Source of the DNA: Paenibacillus sp. FSL H7-0357
Lineage (GTDB): Bacteria; Bacillota; Bacilli; Paenibacillales; Paenibacillaceae
Assembly (NCBI RefSeq): GCF_000758525.1
Contig: NZ_CP009241.1
Location: forward strand, 3,162,001-3,226,000
Direction: 5' to 3'
DNA length: 64,000 nt
The position numbers and the translations under genes were made by a program. Position 1 is the first letter of the stretch. Each line of letters opens with the position of its first letter. Below the pieces are notes generated by a model. That model saw nothing but the letters and a program-made list of their open reading frames with translations. It was not told where the DNA came from and ran no database searches. Positions 1 through 8,887 of the stretch are shown piece after piece.

Positions 1-2
1 TC

Positions 3-767
3 GTCGTTTCACCAGTAGATTTCATTCAGGAACAATTAATGGCCCATATGCGCAAGATTCTTACTTATACGCTTATTCCTTTTGTAATTTTGCTGATTTT
101 TGTTTTTCTGCTGGCCCACCAGTTGGCCAAGCCATTCGTGTTTCTAGCTGACCTGGTGAACAGGATCGGCAAAGACAATATGAAGGTGCCTGAACTGAAA
201 CCTCATTGGAACCGGGAAGCGGATCTGCTGACCCAAGCAGTCGTTATGGCCTGGAAAGATATCCAGAAGCAGAATGATCAACTGGCCCAGGAGGCGATGA
301 CCGATCTGCTGACAGGGCTTGTGAACCGCAGATCACTGGAAATCAGTATGAATCAGTGGATCGCCGCGCGAATGCCTTTTTCCCTGATCGTCCTGGATGT
401 GGACAAGTTCAAATTTGTGAATGATACGTATGGCCATTTGACTGGTGATGAGGTGCTGCGCCAGGTAGCCGGAATTATCAGCGCCAGTGTCCGTCCAGGA
501 GATGTATGCTGCCGTTTCGGCGGAGAAGAGTTTGTAGTGCTGCTTCCAAGGACAAAGGCTGAAGATGCTTATATCGTCGCCGAAAGAATCCGCAAGACAT
601 TGGAGAAAAGCGATGTTCCTCTGGCTATGCGGGTAACTTCCTCACAGGGCATTGCCCATTATCCCACTCACGGCGTTTCGCTGGAAGAACTGCTTGGACA
701 GGCGGACCGGGCGTTATATGCAGCCAAGAATAGAGGCAGAAACCGGACTATTATCGCCGGTGAATAA
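3..767 (+). CDS. Membrane diguanylate cyclase, 3' part (GGDEF)
   Basis: The reading frame is open to the left edge, so only the C-terminal part of the gene is present; the ATG at 39 is probably internal. It shows a membrane segment (LIPFVILLIFVFLLAHQLA), a HAMP-like linker and then a GGDEF domain with the active-site motif GGEEF, which makes cyclic di-GMP from two GTP. Five residues before GGEEF is RPGD, the RxxD inhibitory site, so product inhibition is expected. The missing N-terminus is probably an extracellular sensor such as dCACHE; this is inference from the residues before the membrane helix. It would tune c-di-GMP (motility, biofilm) to an outside signal. The stop is followed by about 155 bases without a gene. 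Confidence 0.9.
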   Translation, partial: VVSPVDFIQEQLMAHMRKILTYTLIPFVILLIFVFLLAHQLAKPFVFLADLVNRIGKDNMKVPELKPHWNREADLLTQAVVMAWKDIQKQNDQLAQEAMTDLLTGLVNRRSLEISMNQWIAARMPFSLIVLDVDKFKFVNDTYGHLTGDEVLRQVAGIISASVRPGDVCCRFGGEEFVVLLPRTKAEDAYIVAERIRKTLEKSDVPLAMRVTSSQGIAHYPTHGVSLEELLGQADRALYAAKNRGRNRTIIAGE

Positions 768-922
768 GGTCGCAGCATCTTTGCGGAAAATTAATAAGCT
801 GTATCCATGGGGTAATTTTATTCCTGGGCTTGGAGTGAGAAAGTCGTCACCTGGGCCTGGGCGGATACATATCCTACTGCAGAACGAATAAAAAACGGTC
901 AGCAGAAGGGAAGGATTGCAAA

Positions 923-1675
923 GTGACGTCATACATGGATTACAAGTCTCCCAATACACAGTTTACTTTTGATGTAAACAGCAATACAACGTTTAAGAAG
1001 GATGCCAACAACTATATCAATACCTTGTCAATTAAGGAATTGAACACCCTGGATAACACGTCTCTGCTTGATATTTTCCTCAGCAAATCCAATGTCGTCG
1101 AACCGCATTATCATCAAAATGCTGCGGAGCTGGTCTATTGCATCTCCGGTGCGGCAGTGGTTTCCATAATCAATCCCTTTACGAATGAGCTGCTGCATTT
1201 CCCGATCTGCCCCGGTCAAGTGGCGAATGTGCCGCAGGGGTGGTGGCATTATGAGGTCGCAACGATGGATTGCACCCATCTGCTGGCTATCTTTAATGCA
1301 CCTGTCCCGGAAGTGATTCTGGGTTCGGACATTCTGAGTCTCACGCCGGCGAATGTACTTGCCCATACTTACTGTCTTAACGAAGCTAAAGTGAAGGATG
1401 CACTGGCTCCGCTTCAACCGGGTACCTTTATTGGACCGCCCGCGGACTGCTGTGAACCATCAAAGATGGCAGGTGAAAATATCGCAGCCCCCAATATGGC
1501 TCCTCACATGCCTATGCATGTTCCGCATGCCCCGCAAGCGCACTCCTTCGGGTACCAGCCATACGCCAATCCCGGCTATTATGGCCAGCCTTATGTTCAG
1601 CAGTATCACCAGCAGCCTTATGCCCAGGCCTATCCGGTTTATCAGAATATGGTGAACCCTCCGGAGAATCTGTAA
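923..1675 (+). CDS. Single-domain cupin protein with Pro/Tyr/Gln-rich tail
   Basis: 250 residues from a GTG start with AGGGAAGG upstream. Cupin motif 1 is intact (HYH, then E and G at the expected spacing in HYHQNAAELVYCISG) and so is motif 2 (PQGWWH), giving the usual three-His one-Glu metal site; residues about 55-140 form the barrel. The last 80 residues are rich in Pro, Tyr, Gln, His and Met with repeated YxQPY-like units, a composition common in spore-coat or surface proteins. Oxalate-decarboxylase-like cupins of spore formers are the nearest class I recognise, but they are usually bicupins of about 380 residues, so the substrate is unknown. It is monocistronic, with a terminator just downstream. 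No signal peptide. Confidence 0.75.
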   Translation: MTSYMDYKSPNTQFTFDVNSNTTFKKDANNYINTLSIKELNTLDNTSLLDIFLSKSNVVEPHYHQNAAELVYCISGAAVVSIINPFTNELLHFPICPGQVANVPQGWWHYEVATMDCTHLLAIFNAPVPEVILGSDILSLTPANVLAHTYCLNEAKVKDALAPLQPGTFIGPPADCCEPSKMAGENIAAPNMAPHMPMHVPHAPQAHSFGYQPYANPGYYGQPYVQQYHQQPYAQAYPVYQNMVNPPENL

Positions 1676-1720
1676 ACTTATCTCATGTCCATCACCAAGT
1701 GAAGCCTCAGCGCTATCCTG

Positions 1721-1750
1721 AACCCGTCGAATTGACGGGTTTATTTATTT
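1721..1750 (+). terminator. Rho-independent terminator of the cupin gene
   Basis: The arms AACCCGTC (1721-1728) and GACGGGTT (1734-1741) pair perfectly around a 5-base loop and run into TTATTTATTTT. It separates the cupin gene from the two-component system. Confidence 0.8.
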
Positions 1751-1826
1751 TGACTCTATATTCATGGTATCGTAGAGAGAGTATTATAGGTTTGTAAATT
1801 TTAACGATAGATGGAGATTATGCAAA

Positions 1827-2510
1827 ATGAGATATGATGTCTTAATTGTCGACGACGAGGCCGTGCTGGCGGAAACTACCTGTGAGTATCTAAATATGTT
1901 TGAGGTTCGGACCGCTTATGTAACCAGTGCGGCAGAATGTGAGCGGTTTGTGCAGGAGCATGAACCGTCACTTATTCTACTGGATATTAACCTGGGTGAA
2001 AGCTCGGGTTTTGATCTGTGCAAAAAACTAAGAGGGACATTGCAGATCCCGATTCTGTTCATAAGTGCCCGTTCCAGCGACGATGATATTCTGATTGCGC
2101 TTAATATTGGCGGAGACGATTACATCCATAAGCCCTATACACTCAGTGTGCTGCTGGCAAAAGTAAAGGCTGTGCTGAAGCGGTACGGTAACAAGGATCA
2201 AGCGGAACAGCTGGAGTTTGGTCAGGTGCGGATTGATACCCAGCTCTCCCGTGTTCTCGTAAACGGAGAGGAGATCCGTTTCAAAACCATGGAGTACAAG
2301 CTGCTCTGTTATTTGGCACAGCATAAGAACCGGGTGGTGCCGAAGGAAGAACTATTCGCCAAAGTGTGGGAAGATTCGTTTACCGGTGATGGAACGCTGA
2401 ATGTGCATATCCGCCACCTGCGTGAAAAGATCGAATATGATCCCAACAGTCCGCAATATATTAAGACCGTGTGGGGAAAGGGCTATGTGCTGGAGGATAG
2501 TCCGCGATGA
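1827..2510 (+). CDS. OmpR-family response regulator of an ABC-linked system
   Basis: 227 residues. The receiver domain has the acidic pair DDE near the start, the phosphoacceptor Asp in LILLDINLG, the Thr/Ser position in LFISARS and Lys in IHKPY. The C-terminal winged helix (about 130-225) ends with the usual YIKTVWGKGYVL. The start ATG has GATGGAGAT upstream. Its last bases overlap the start of the kinase gene (ATGA), so the two are translationally coupled. The pair sits directly before an ABC ATPase and an FtsX permease, the layout of Bce-type antimicrobial-peptide detoxification modules, and it probably activates the promoter in front of the ATPase where TTAAGG repeats are found. Confidence 0.92.
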   Translation: MRYDVLIVDDEAVLAETTCEYLNMFEVRTAYVTSAAECERFVQEHEPSLILLDINLGESSGFDLCKKLRGTLQIPILFISARSSDDDILIALNIGGDDYIHKPYTLSVLLAKVKAVLKRYGNKDQAEQLEFGQVRIDTQLSRVLVNGEEIRFKTMEYKLLCYLAQHKNRVVPKEELFAKVWEDSFTGDGTLNVHIRHLREKIEYDPNSPQYIKTVWGKGYVLEDSPR

Positions 2511-3766
2511 GGTCCAGGGGAGTGCTCCTGACAATGCTCGCTGTTTTTATTGCAGGAGTTGTTTTTTCGCTGTCCATCATCCCGGAAGGCATTGACATGA
2601 GGCTGGATATGGTTATGGCCAACGATGTGCTGAAGACCGTAGAGAAGAACTGGGAGCGGATTGAGCAAGGCGATTACAGCGGCGTCACGCAGCAATTCGC
2701 TGTATTGGATCAAGAGGGCTTATTGCGCTACCAAACGGCGGATGGAATGTTCACGGGGCTGAATGAAGCCATCCGCAACAGGGATGCAATCCTTGACGTA
2801 ACGGTGCAGGGAGTGACGGCAGGCAAGCTCATTATTCGGGAGGACTACAGCGCAAAGCTCAAGCAGAACAAGCACCAGCTGGCGACGGTCATCACGGTCA
2901 GTTTTTTCATGATGCTGGTATTGGGCGGGCTTTATGTTTTTTATTTGCAGCGGGCCTTTATCTCACCCTTCAAGAAACTGCAGGGTTTCGCACGGAACGT
3001 GGCCCGGGGGAATTTGGAAGTTCCGCTCAACATGAACAAAAACAATCCGTTTGGCGTTTTTACCGAAAGCTTTGACATTATGCGTGAACAGCTCGCTTCA
3101 GCCAGGAAAAGCGAATATGAAGCCAACCGCAGCAAAAAGGAGCTGGTGGCCAGCCTCAGTCATGATATAAAAACCCCGGTTGCTTCGATTAAGGCGGTCA
3201 GCGAACTGATGCTGCTTCGCGCAATGGATGCGAAGGACATACGGCAGCTGAACATGATTAATGCCAAAGCCGAGCAGATAGATCTTATGATAACGGATAT
3301 GTTTCATGCGACGCTGGAGGAGCTGCAGGAATTAAAGGTTAAAGGAACTGAGGAATACAGCAGTATCTTGGATGATATTCTGCAAAATGCCGACCTGGAT
3401 AACCGGATATTTCACGACCCGATCCCGGAGTGCATGATTTATGCGGATGCGCTGCGACTGCAGCAGGTTTTCGACAACATCCTTAGCAACTCCTATAAAT
3501 ATGCAAATACTGCGGTAACCGTTGTTACTTACCTAACCTCCGGTTATTTACAAATCGATATTATGGATTACGGCAAAGGTGTAGACCCGGATGAGCTGCC
3601 GCTGCTGTTCAACAAATTCTACCGGGGACAAAATATTACCGGTCAGGCCGGAGCGGGACTCGGTCTTTATATCTCCAAATACCTGATGCAGGGCATGCAA
3701 GGGGAGATTGAATGCAGCAATCGTGAAGGCGGTTTTACGGTAAGCCTGCGATTAAAGCTGGTGTAA
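2507..3766 (+). CDS. Sensor histidine kinase paired with the preceding regulator
   Basis: 419 residues. Two membrane segments (about 5-25 and 125-147) enclose an outside loop of about 100 residues, so it has a real sensor domain, unlike the short-loop BceS/intramembrane kinases. A HAMP region follows, then the H-box LVASLSHDIKTPVASIKA, N-box DNILSNSYKYA, G1 DYGKGV and G2 GAGLGLYISKY. All catalytic motifs are intact. ATG overlaps the regulator's TGA by four bases. It is followed by a 99-base gap holding the presumed target promoter and the transporter genes. The ligand is unknown; a cell-envelope stressor is the natural guess from context. Confidence 0.92.
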   Translation: MRSRGVLLTMLAVFIAGVVFSLSIIPEGIDMRLDMVMANDVLKTVEKNWERIEQGDYSGVTQQFAVLDQEGLLRYQTADGMFTGLNEAIRNRDAILDVTVQGVTAGKLIIREDYSAKLKQNKHQLATVITVSFFMMLVLGGLYVFYLQRAFISPFKKLQGFARNVARGNLEVPLNMNKNNPFGVFTESFDIMREQLASARKSEYEANRSKKELVASLSHDIKTPVASIKAVSELMLLRAMDAKDIRQLNMINAKAEQIDLMITDMFHATLEELQELKVKGTEEYSSILDDILQNADLDNRIFHDPIPECMIYADALRLQQVFDNILSNSYKYANTAVTVVTYLTSGYLQIDIMDYGKGVDPDELPLLFNKFYRGQNITGQAGAGLGLYISKYLMQGMQGEIECSNREGGFTVSLRLKLV

Positions 3767-3771
3767 ACGAA

Positions 3772-3826
3772 TTAAGGAATGGTTAAGGTTCCGGCAAAGA
3801 AGGATTAAGAATTGATTGTGTATGAT
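3772..3826 (+). promoter_or_regulatory. Candidate activated promoter with phased TTAAGG repeats
   Basis: TTAAGG occurs at 3772-3777 and 3783-3788 and as TTAAGA at 3805-3810: starts 11 and 22 bases apart, i.e. on one face of the helix. A good -10 box TATGAT lies at 3821-3826, but the bases 17 upstream (AGAAGG) are a poor -35. This is what an OmpR-family activator site upstream of an activator-dependent promoter looks like; that the adjacent regulator binds here is inference. Confidence 0.5.
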
Positions 3827-3865
3827 AGATCTGCAGGCTACTAATGAACAAAGGATGATCCATTC

Positions 3866-4627
3866 ATGCAGAATACAATTCTCAGAACCGAAAAATTATG
3901 TAAAAGCTTCTCTTCCGGCGGAGTACAGCAGCATGTGCTGAAAAATTTGGATATCAGCCTGATGGAAGGGGATTTCACGATTATCATGGGCAGTTCGGGT
4001 TCGGGCAAATCGACGCTGCTGTATGCCCTGTCCGGTATGGACAGACCGTCGCTCGGTGAAGTTCATTTCGCGAACGCCAACATTGCCAAGCTGAGCAATG
4101 ACCAGCTTGCCATTTTCCGCAGGAACCATTGCGGATTTGTCTTCCAGCAAATCTATCTGCTCGACAACATGAGTGTGCTCGACAATATGCTTGCGAGCGC
4201 TCTGCTGGTGAGCCGGAATAAGCGGGAGCTGACCGCTAAAGCGAAGCAATTGCTTAGCCAGGTAGGGCTGGAGGAGCCCACATGGGGCAAGTTTCCTTCG
4301 CAGCTGTCCGGCGGTGAAGCCCAGCGGGCCGGAATTGTGCGTGCGCTGATCAATGATCCCAAGATCGTATTTGCGGACGAGCCTACGGGAGCGCTGAATT
4401 CCGCATCAAGCACCAATGTGCTTGATATCATGACCCGGATCAACCGGAGCGGACAAAGCATTGTTATGGTGACCCATGATTTCAAAACGGCTTTACGCGG
4501 CAACCGGATCCTGTACCTGCGCGACGGAATGATTTGCGGTGATCTTCGGCTGGATGCTTATGACGAAGGGCAGCATCAGGCAAGGCATGACAAGCTGGAT
4601 GCCTTTCTTGCTGAAATGGGGTGGTAA
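3866..4627 (+). CDS. ABC transporter ATPase (MacB/BceA-like)
   Basis: 253 residues with Walker A GSSGSGKST, signature LSGGEAQRAGI, Walker B IVFADEPTG and the H-loop MVTHD. The length and the FtsX permease partner place it in the MacB/LolD/BceA class, which work as mechanotransmitters or peptide exporters rather than classical importers. The start ATG has AGGATG about nine bases upstream. The permease ATG follows the stop at once, so the two are co-translated. The last 25 residues past the canonical domain (after the D-loop/H-loop region) are hydrophilic and ordinary. Expected role: removal of, or release from, membrane-active compounds sensed by the upstream kinase. Confidence 0.92.
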   Translation: MQNTILRTEKLCKSFSSGGVQQHVLKNLDISLMEGDFTIIMGSSGSGKSTLLYALSGMDRPSLGEVHFANANIAKLSNDQLAIFRRNHCGFVFQQIYLLDNMSVLDNMLASALLVSRNKRELTAKAKQLLSQVGLEEPTWGKFPSQLSGGEAQRAGIVRALINDPKIVFADEPTGALNSASSTNVLDIMTRINRSGQSIVMVTHDFKTALRGNRILYLRDGMICGDLRLDAYDEGQHQARHDKLDAFLAEMGW

Positions 4628-4628
4628 G

Positions 4629-6968
4629 ATGAACGTTCTCAACCTCTCCTGGGCCAATATCAAAAAAAGAAAAGGAGCAGCCTTCTCCCTGTTCATCCTG
4701 ATTTTGACGGCTTCCTTACTGCTTAATATCGGTATCACGATTGTCTCCTCAATGGGAAGGTTCTATGAGAAGAAGGCCGATGAGCTGCATGATGCGCATG
4801 CAGTGATTACGATGTCAGCCTCTCATTTTAAGCCCTCCACTGAGGATTATATTAAATCCTATGAAGGGGTAAAGGAACAGGAAACGGAACGGATTATCCT
4901 CATCCCCAAGGCTGCTTTCCGCTACGATAAAGACACCGATAATGATTTCAGTCTGCGTATCGCACTTCTGAATGCAGATAACAACCGCAACATCGCACCG
5001 CTTAAGTTGGTCGAGTCTATACCGGCAAATGATGAAACTGGGATTTTAGCCCCATATTCTTTGAAAGCCAGCGGAGGCTACCAGTTGGGTGATTCGTTCA
5101 GTCTTACCTATCAGAATGTGACTTACAGCTACAAGATCACCGGATTTTTCGAGTCTACCCTGATGGGCAAGCCAAATCTGGCCCTGATGAAATTTTATTT
5201 GCCGGACACCACCTATCGTGAGCTTCAACACAAGCTGGGAGCTGATGCAGAGGGGATCCTCCAGTCGGCAGTGTTCAAGGACAGCAGCCAGTCGACATCA
5301 TTCTTGAGAGATTACAGCGCCGAGTTTCCGGAGCTTAACGACTCGAACGATATCAATTTCTGGAGCGGTGATATCGGACAGGCCAAAAGCTCGACACTCA
5401 CAATCAATATTGTCGCGATGATTCTGATTGTTTTTGCAGCCATTATTGTGGTGGTGTCGCTGATTGTTATCAAGTTTCGCATTGCGGACAGCATCGAAGA
5501 GGGAATAGTGAACATCGGTGTGCTCAAGGCACTGGGATATACGAGCCGGCAGATTTCATCCTCCTTTGCTCTGCAATTTACGCTGACCGGTCTTGCCGGG
5601 AGTGTTGCCGGTGTAGCGCTTTCCTACGCTGCGGTTCAAGCGTTCGGAGGCATCATCGCCACGCTGACGGGTCTGCGTTGGCCTGGCGGAACCCCATTAG
5701 GCAACTCGTTGCTCAGTATTGCTATCCTTATGGTGCTTGTGTGGGCAGTGGCGATGGGTTCAACCTGGCGTGTACGCAGACTGCAGCCGGTTGCGGCGCT
5801 GCGGGGCGGGATTGTGACGCATAATTTCAAGCGCAATCACCTTCCACTGCATAAGGCCAAGGGAGGTCTGCAATTTCTGCTGGCCTGCAAAACAATGCTT
5901 GCCAATAGCCGGCAGAACCTGTTAATTGGCTGTATTATAACGGCGATTACGTTTGCATCCGTCTTCTCGGCTGTGTTCTACTATAATATTGCCGAGGATA
6001 AAACGGCCTTCTTTCAAATGACCGGTGCCGAAACACCCAATGTGGGCATTCAAGTTCAGCAGGGGCAGGACAGTGAACGGCTGCTGAAGGAGATTAAAGG
6101 GATGAACGGCGTCGAAAAAGCGGTCTTTCAGGATTACCTCACGGTAACGATCAACGGTCGTCAGGTGTCGTCTGATTTCTCCGATGATTATGCGCAGATG
6201 GACAATAACACAGTGGTGAAAGGCCGCCATCCGAAATATGATAACGAAATTGTGATTACCAGCACTTTGTCCAGGCTGCTGGGCAAAAGTATCGGTGATA
6301 CGATAAATGTTGATTTGGGCAAAGTGTCCGAACCATTTCTGATCACCGGCCTGAGCCAATCCTTAAGCACAGATGCATCTCTGGCGCTTGAAGGTGTGCA
6401 GCGGCTGATGCCTGGCCAACAGGCGATGTCTATTAACGTCTATCTGGATGGCACTACCTCTCCGGAGTTTATTGAAGCTGTGAAATCACAATATCCGGAT
6501 ATGCTTCAGTCTGTAACCAATGCCGAAAAATCCATTGCAGATTCGATGAAAGTGTATATATCAGCCATTTTCACCCTTATGGTTGTGATTTTGGCAATTA
6601 CTGTACTAACTGTTAGTTTAATTCTCTACCTGGTAATTCAGACAGGCATCCTGAAACGGAAGCGGGAGCTGGGCATAATGCGTGCCTTAGGTTACACGAC
6701 ATTCCAATTGAGATCGCAAATAGCTATGAGCTTTCTCCCTGTAGTAACGGTGGGCGTTCTCATCGGCGCCTGCCTTGGCGGTCTTTATACCAATTCCATG
6801 CTCGAAATGCTGCTGTCCAGTGCGGGAATCGCACAGGTGAACTTTACTATACAGGCCCCGATGATCATAGGACTGGGCATAGGCCTTATCTTGTTCTCTT
6901 ACCTCATATCCATGCTGGTCTCCCATCGGATCAAACGGATTACGGCTTATGAATTGATCACAGAGTAG
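4629..6968 (+). CDS. FtsX-family ABC permease
   Basis: 779 residues. The frame is open further upstream (to 4539), but that part lies inside the ATPase gene; ATG at 4629, two bases after the ATPase stop, has GGGGTGG before it and gives the typical N-terminus MNVLNLSWANIKKRK. One N-terminal membrane helix, a roughly 230-residue extracellular domain, a bundle of three helices, then a second copy of the same plan: helix, outside domain of about 200 residues, and three C-terminal helices. Both FtsX blocks carry the usual ALGYT motif (GVLKALGYTSRQI and GIMRALGYTTFQL). This is the two-FtsX-block permease with large outside loops, different from the 10-helix BceB layout. It forms the transporter with the preceding ATPase. 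Confidence 0.9.
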   Translation: MNVLNLSWANIKKRKGAAFSLFILILTASLLLNIGITIVSSMGRFYEKKADELHDAHAVITMSASHFKPSTEDYIKSYEGVKEQETERIILIPKAAFRYDKDTDNDFSLRIALLNADNNRNIAPLKLVESIPANDETGILAPYSLKASGGYQLGDSFSLTYQNVTYSYKITGFFESTLMGKPNLALMKFYLPDTTYRELQHKLGADAEGILQSAVFKDSSQSTSFLRDYSAEFPELNDSNDINFWSGDIGQAKSSTLTINIVAMILIVFAAIIVVVSLIVIKFRIADSIEEGIVNIGVLKALGYTSRQISSSFALQFTLTGLAGSVAGVALSYAAVQAFGGIIATLTGLRWPGGTPLGNSLLSIAILMVLVWAVAMGSTWRVRRLQPVAALRGGIVTHNFKRNHLPLHKAKGGLQFLLACKTMLANSRQNLLIGCIITAITFASVFSAVFYYNIAEDKTAFFQMTGAETPNVGIQVQQGQDSERLLKEIKGMNGVEKAVFQDYLTVTINGRQVSSDFSDDYAQMDNNTVVKGRHPKYDNEIVITSTLSRLLGKSIGDTINVDLGKVSEPFLITGLSQSLSTDASLALEGVQRLMPGQQAMSINVYLDGTTSPEFIEAVKSQYPDMLQSVTNAEKSIADSMKVYISAIFTLMVVILAITVLTVSLILYLVIQTGILKRKRELGIMRALGYTTFQLRSQIAMSFLPVVTVGVLIGACLGGLYTNSMLEMLLSSAGIAQVNFTIQAPMIIGLGIGLILFSYLISMLVSHRIKRITAYELITE

Positions 6969-6990
6969 ACAGTTTCTTTATGCTTAAACT

Positions 6991-7025
6991 AAAAAAGCCA
7001 CCCGGGCATGATTTCCCGGGTGGCT
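6991..7025 (-). terminator. Terminator of the yhdH-like gene (probably shared)
   Basis: Perfect 11-bp arms AGCCACCCGGG (6996-7006) and CCCGGGTGGCT (7015-7025) with an 8-base loop. The A-run at 6991-6996 becomes a U-run for minus-strand transcription, so it ends the oxidoreductase message; it probably also stops the converging permease transcript. Confidence 0.85.
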
Positions 7026-7040
7026 GTAGTTGTATTAGGA

Positions 7041-8033
7041 CTAGGAGAGGCGGACAAGTACCCGGCCTCTGGTATTCGATTTAAGGATGTCTTCCAATGC
7101 AGCGGGCAGCTCACTCAAGGCGATCTCCCGGTCGACCAGTTCCTCCAGTACCGCAGGCTTCAAATCACTTGCCATACGCTGCCAAATCTTCAGCCGCTTC
7201 TCCATAGGGCAAGAGACGGAATCAATGCCAAGCAGGCTTACACCGCGCAGGATAAAAGGCATCACGGTCGTCGGGACTGCCGTTCCTGCAGTTAAGCCGC
7301 TTGCGGCAACGGCGCCGCCGTAGGTGATCTTGCTGATTACCGCCGCTAGCGGGCCGCCGCCTACGGAATCAACAGCAGCCTGCCACAGCTGCTTGTCAAG
7401 CGGCTTGCCTGTACCATCGCCGACGTCTCCGCGGGAGATGACCTCGGCTGCACCCAGGGTCTGCAGATAACCGGCTTCTTCCGTTCTGCCGGTGCTGGCT
7501 GTGACCGTGTATCCTTTGTGGGCCAGCATCGCTACGGCTGTTCCGCCGACACCGCCGGTTGCGCCGGTTACCAGCAGCTTGCCTTTGTCCGGCGCTGCTC
7601 CGTTATCCTCCAGCGCTTGAATCGACAAGGCAGCCGTTAATCCGGCGGTGCCATAGATCATCGCTTCGCGCAGGGAAAGACCTTCCGGCAGCGGAAGGAC
7701 CCATTCGGCAGGAATCCGGGCATACTCACTGAAGCCGCCGAAATGGGATACGCCGATGCCATAGCTGGTGGCAATGACGGATTGTCCTTCCCGGAACCGG
7801 CTGTCTGCTGAAGATACAACGATTCCGGACAGATCAATGCCCGGGATGAAGGGATAATTGCGGAGAATGTTTCCATTCGGAATGCTGGCTAAGCCGTCCT
7901 TATAATTCACGCTGGAGTAGGATACCTTGATCAGCACCTCACCGGCAGGCAATTCCCCAAGTGTCACCGGTTGTACAGCTACCTTAAACGTGTCTGTTTT
8001 GTCCACAACCAAAGCTTGAAATGTTTCAGGCAT
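7041..8033 (-). CDS. YhdH/YhfP-family quinone oxidoreductase (AcuI-like)
   Basis: 330 residues, the usual length for this NADPH-dependent MDR subfamily (acryloyl-CoA reductase AcuI, E. coli YhdH, B. subtilis YhfP). It shows the GroES-like N-terminal half, SSVNYKDGL, the GIDLSGIV stretch and the nucleotide-binding TGATGGVGG. The catalytic zinc Cys/His set of alcohol dehydrogenases is absent, as expected. It is transcribed divergently from a TetR regulator, and its -35 box (TTGACC on the minus strand, 8101-8106) lies within the shared palindrome, so repression by that TetR is likely. Probable job: reduction of a reactive alkenal or enoyl-CoA. The exact substrate cannot be read from the sequence. 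Confidence 0.88.
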   Translation of the reverse strand: MPETFQALVVDKTDTFKVAVQPVTLGELPAGEVLIKVSYSSVNYKDGLASIPNGNILRNYPFIPGIDLSGIVVSSADSRFREGQSVIATSYGIGVSHFGGFSEYARIPAEWVLPLPEGLSLREAMIYGTAGLTAALSIQALEDNGAAPDKGKLLVTGATGGVGGTAVAMLAHKGYTVTASTGRTEEAGYLQTLGAAEVISRGDVGDGTGKPLDKQLWQAAVDSVGGGPLAAVISKITYGGAVAASGLTAGTAVPTTVMPFILRGVSLLGIDSVSCPMEKRLKIWQRMASDLKPAVLEELVDREIALSELPAALEDILKSNTRGRVLVRLS

Positions 8034-8077
8034 GAGTTTTCGCTCCTGTTCTTCTACGATCTGTGATAGGTAAGTCA

Positions 8078-8124
8078 GTTATATAATATTTATTCTGACC
8101 GGTCAACTTTTTTAGTGCTATGAT
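8078..8124. promoter_or_regulatory. Divergent promoters with TetR-type palindromic operator
   Basis: The 10-bp palindrome TGACCGGTCA (8096-8105) covers the -35 box of the minus-strand promoter (TTGACC, 17-base spacer, TATAAC at 8078-8083). It also covers the -35 position of the plus-strand promoter, whose -10 is TATGAT at 8119-8124. A repressor bound here would shut both genes; the adjacent TetR protein is the obvious candidate. Confidence 0.7.
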
Positions 8125-8158
8125 ATTAAGTACATAACAGTCTAATCGTGGAGGTCCA

Positions 8159-8755
8159 ATGGTACGTTACAAGAAATCCGAAGAGAAACGCAAGCAGATT
8201 CTGTATGCAGCCTTTCAGGCATTGACAGAAAGCGGCTATGATTCCGTGACCTTGCAGACCATCGCAGATCATGCCGAAGTCAGCAAAGGGGTCGTGCATT
8301 ACTATTTCGAGAATAAGGAGGCTGTGTTGGTTGAACTGCTGGCATGGCTGACAGGTAAAATATCGGCGAAAGAGCAGGCGGCGGTGCAGGAGCAGCATAC
8401 GGCAACGGGCAAGCTTGCCGCCTATATTGATTCGGCGTTTGCCGGTCCGGCCCAAAACCGTTCATTTTACCGGGTGTACCTCGATTTCCTGGCCCGGGCG
8501 AGCCGGATTCCCGTGTACCGGGAAATCAACCAGCGCTTCTATGACAGCTGTGCAGCCATCAGTACCGAAGTGCTGAACCTGGGCCAGGAGGAAGGGGTAT
8601 TCTCCAGGGAGCTGACCCCGGACAAGACCTCGCCGGTGATCCGTGCAATAATCGATGGTTGTCTGATCCAGTGGCTGATGACCGATGACGATGACCTGCA
8701 TGCCACTTTCAAAGAATCCTGTTATACAGCAATTATAAAGGTGCTGAGTGACTGA
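8159..8755 (+). CDS. TetR-family repressor
   Basis: 198 residues. The N-terminal helix-turn-helix reads VTLQTIADHAEVSKGVVHYYFENKEAVL, textbook TetR. The rest is the helical ligand/dimer domain, similar in outline to YxaF/BetI-like repressors. ATG has GGAGG five bases upstream. Divergent arrangement and a shared palindrome point to autorepression and to control of the oxidoreductase at 7041-8033. The inducer is probably the substrate of that enzyme (inference). The malic enzyme gene follows on the same strand after 132 bases but has its own ribosome binding site and probable promoter, so co-transcription is doubtful. Confidence 0.9.
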   Translation: MVRYKKSEEKRKQILYAAFQALTESGYDSVTLQTIADHAEVSKGVVHYYFENKEAVLVELLAWLTGKISAKEQAAVQEQHTATGKLAAYIDSAFAGPAQNRSFYRVYLDFLARASRIPVYREINQRFYDSCAAISTEVLNLGQEEGVFSRELTPDKTSPVIRAIIDGCLIQWLMTDDDDLHATFKESCYTAIIKVLSD

Positions 8756-8781
8756 ACCCTTGTGAAGTAAATGATTGGCAC

Positions 8782-8853
8782 GTACATTGTGAACGTGGGA
8801 CCAAAAGTTCCACGGAAAATTTCTTTTGTACATTCTGTGAACTGTAGTATATT
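8782..8853 (+). promoter_or_regulatory. Leader of malic enzyme with repeated GTACATT..GTGAAC
   Basis: GTACATTGTGAAC (8782-8794) recurs as GTACATTCTGTGAAC (8828-8842), 46 bases downstream. A possible promoter overlaps the second copy: TTGTAC (8826-8831), 16 bases, TATATT (8848-8853). The repeats may be regulator sites; no regulator is assigned. Confidence 0.35.
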
Positions 8854-8887
8854 GGTCATAGAACGCTTTGAGAAGGAGGCTTACTCT

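Noticed and set aside
4539..4628. 30 extra N-terminal codons of the FtsX permease
   Set aside because: They lie inside the ATPase gene, and the ATG at 4629 has a good binding site and a normal N-terminus.
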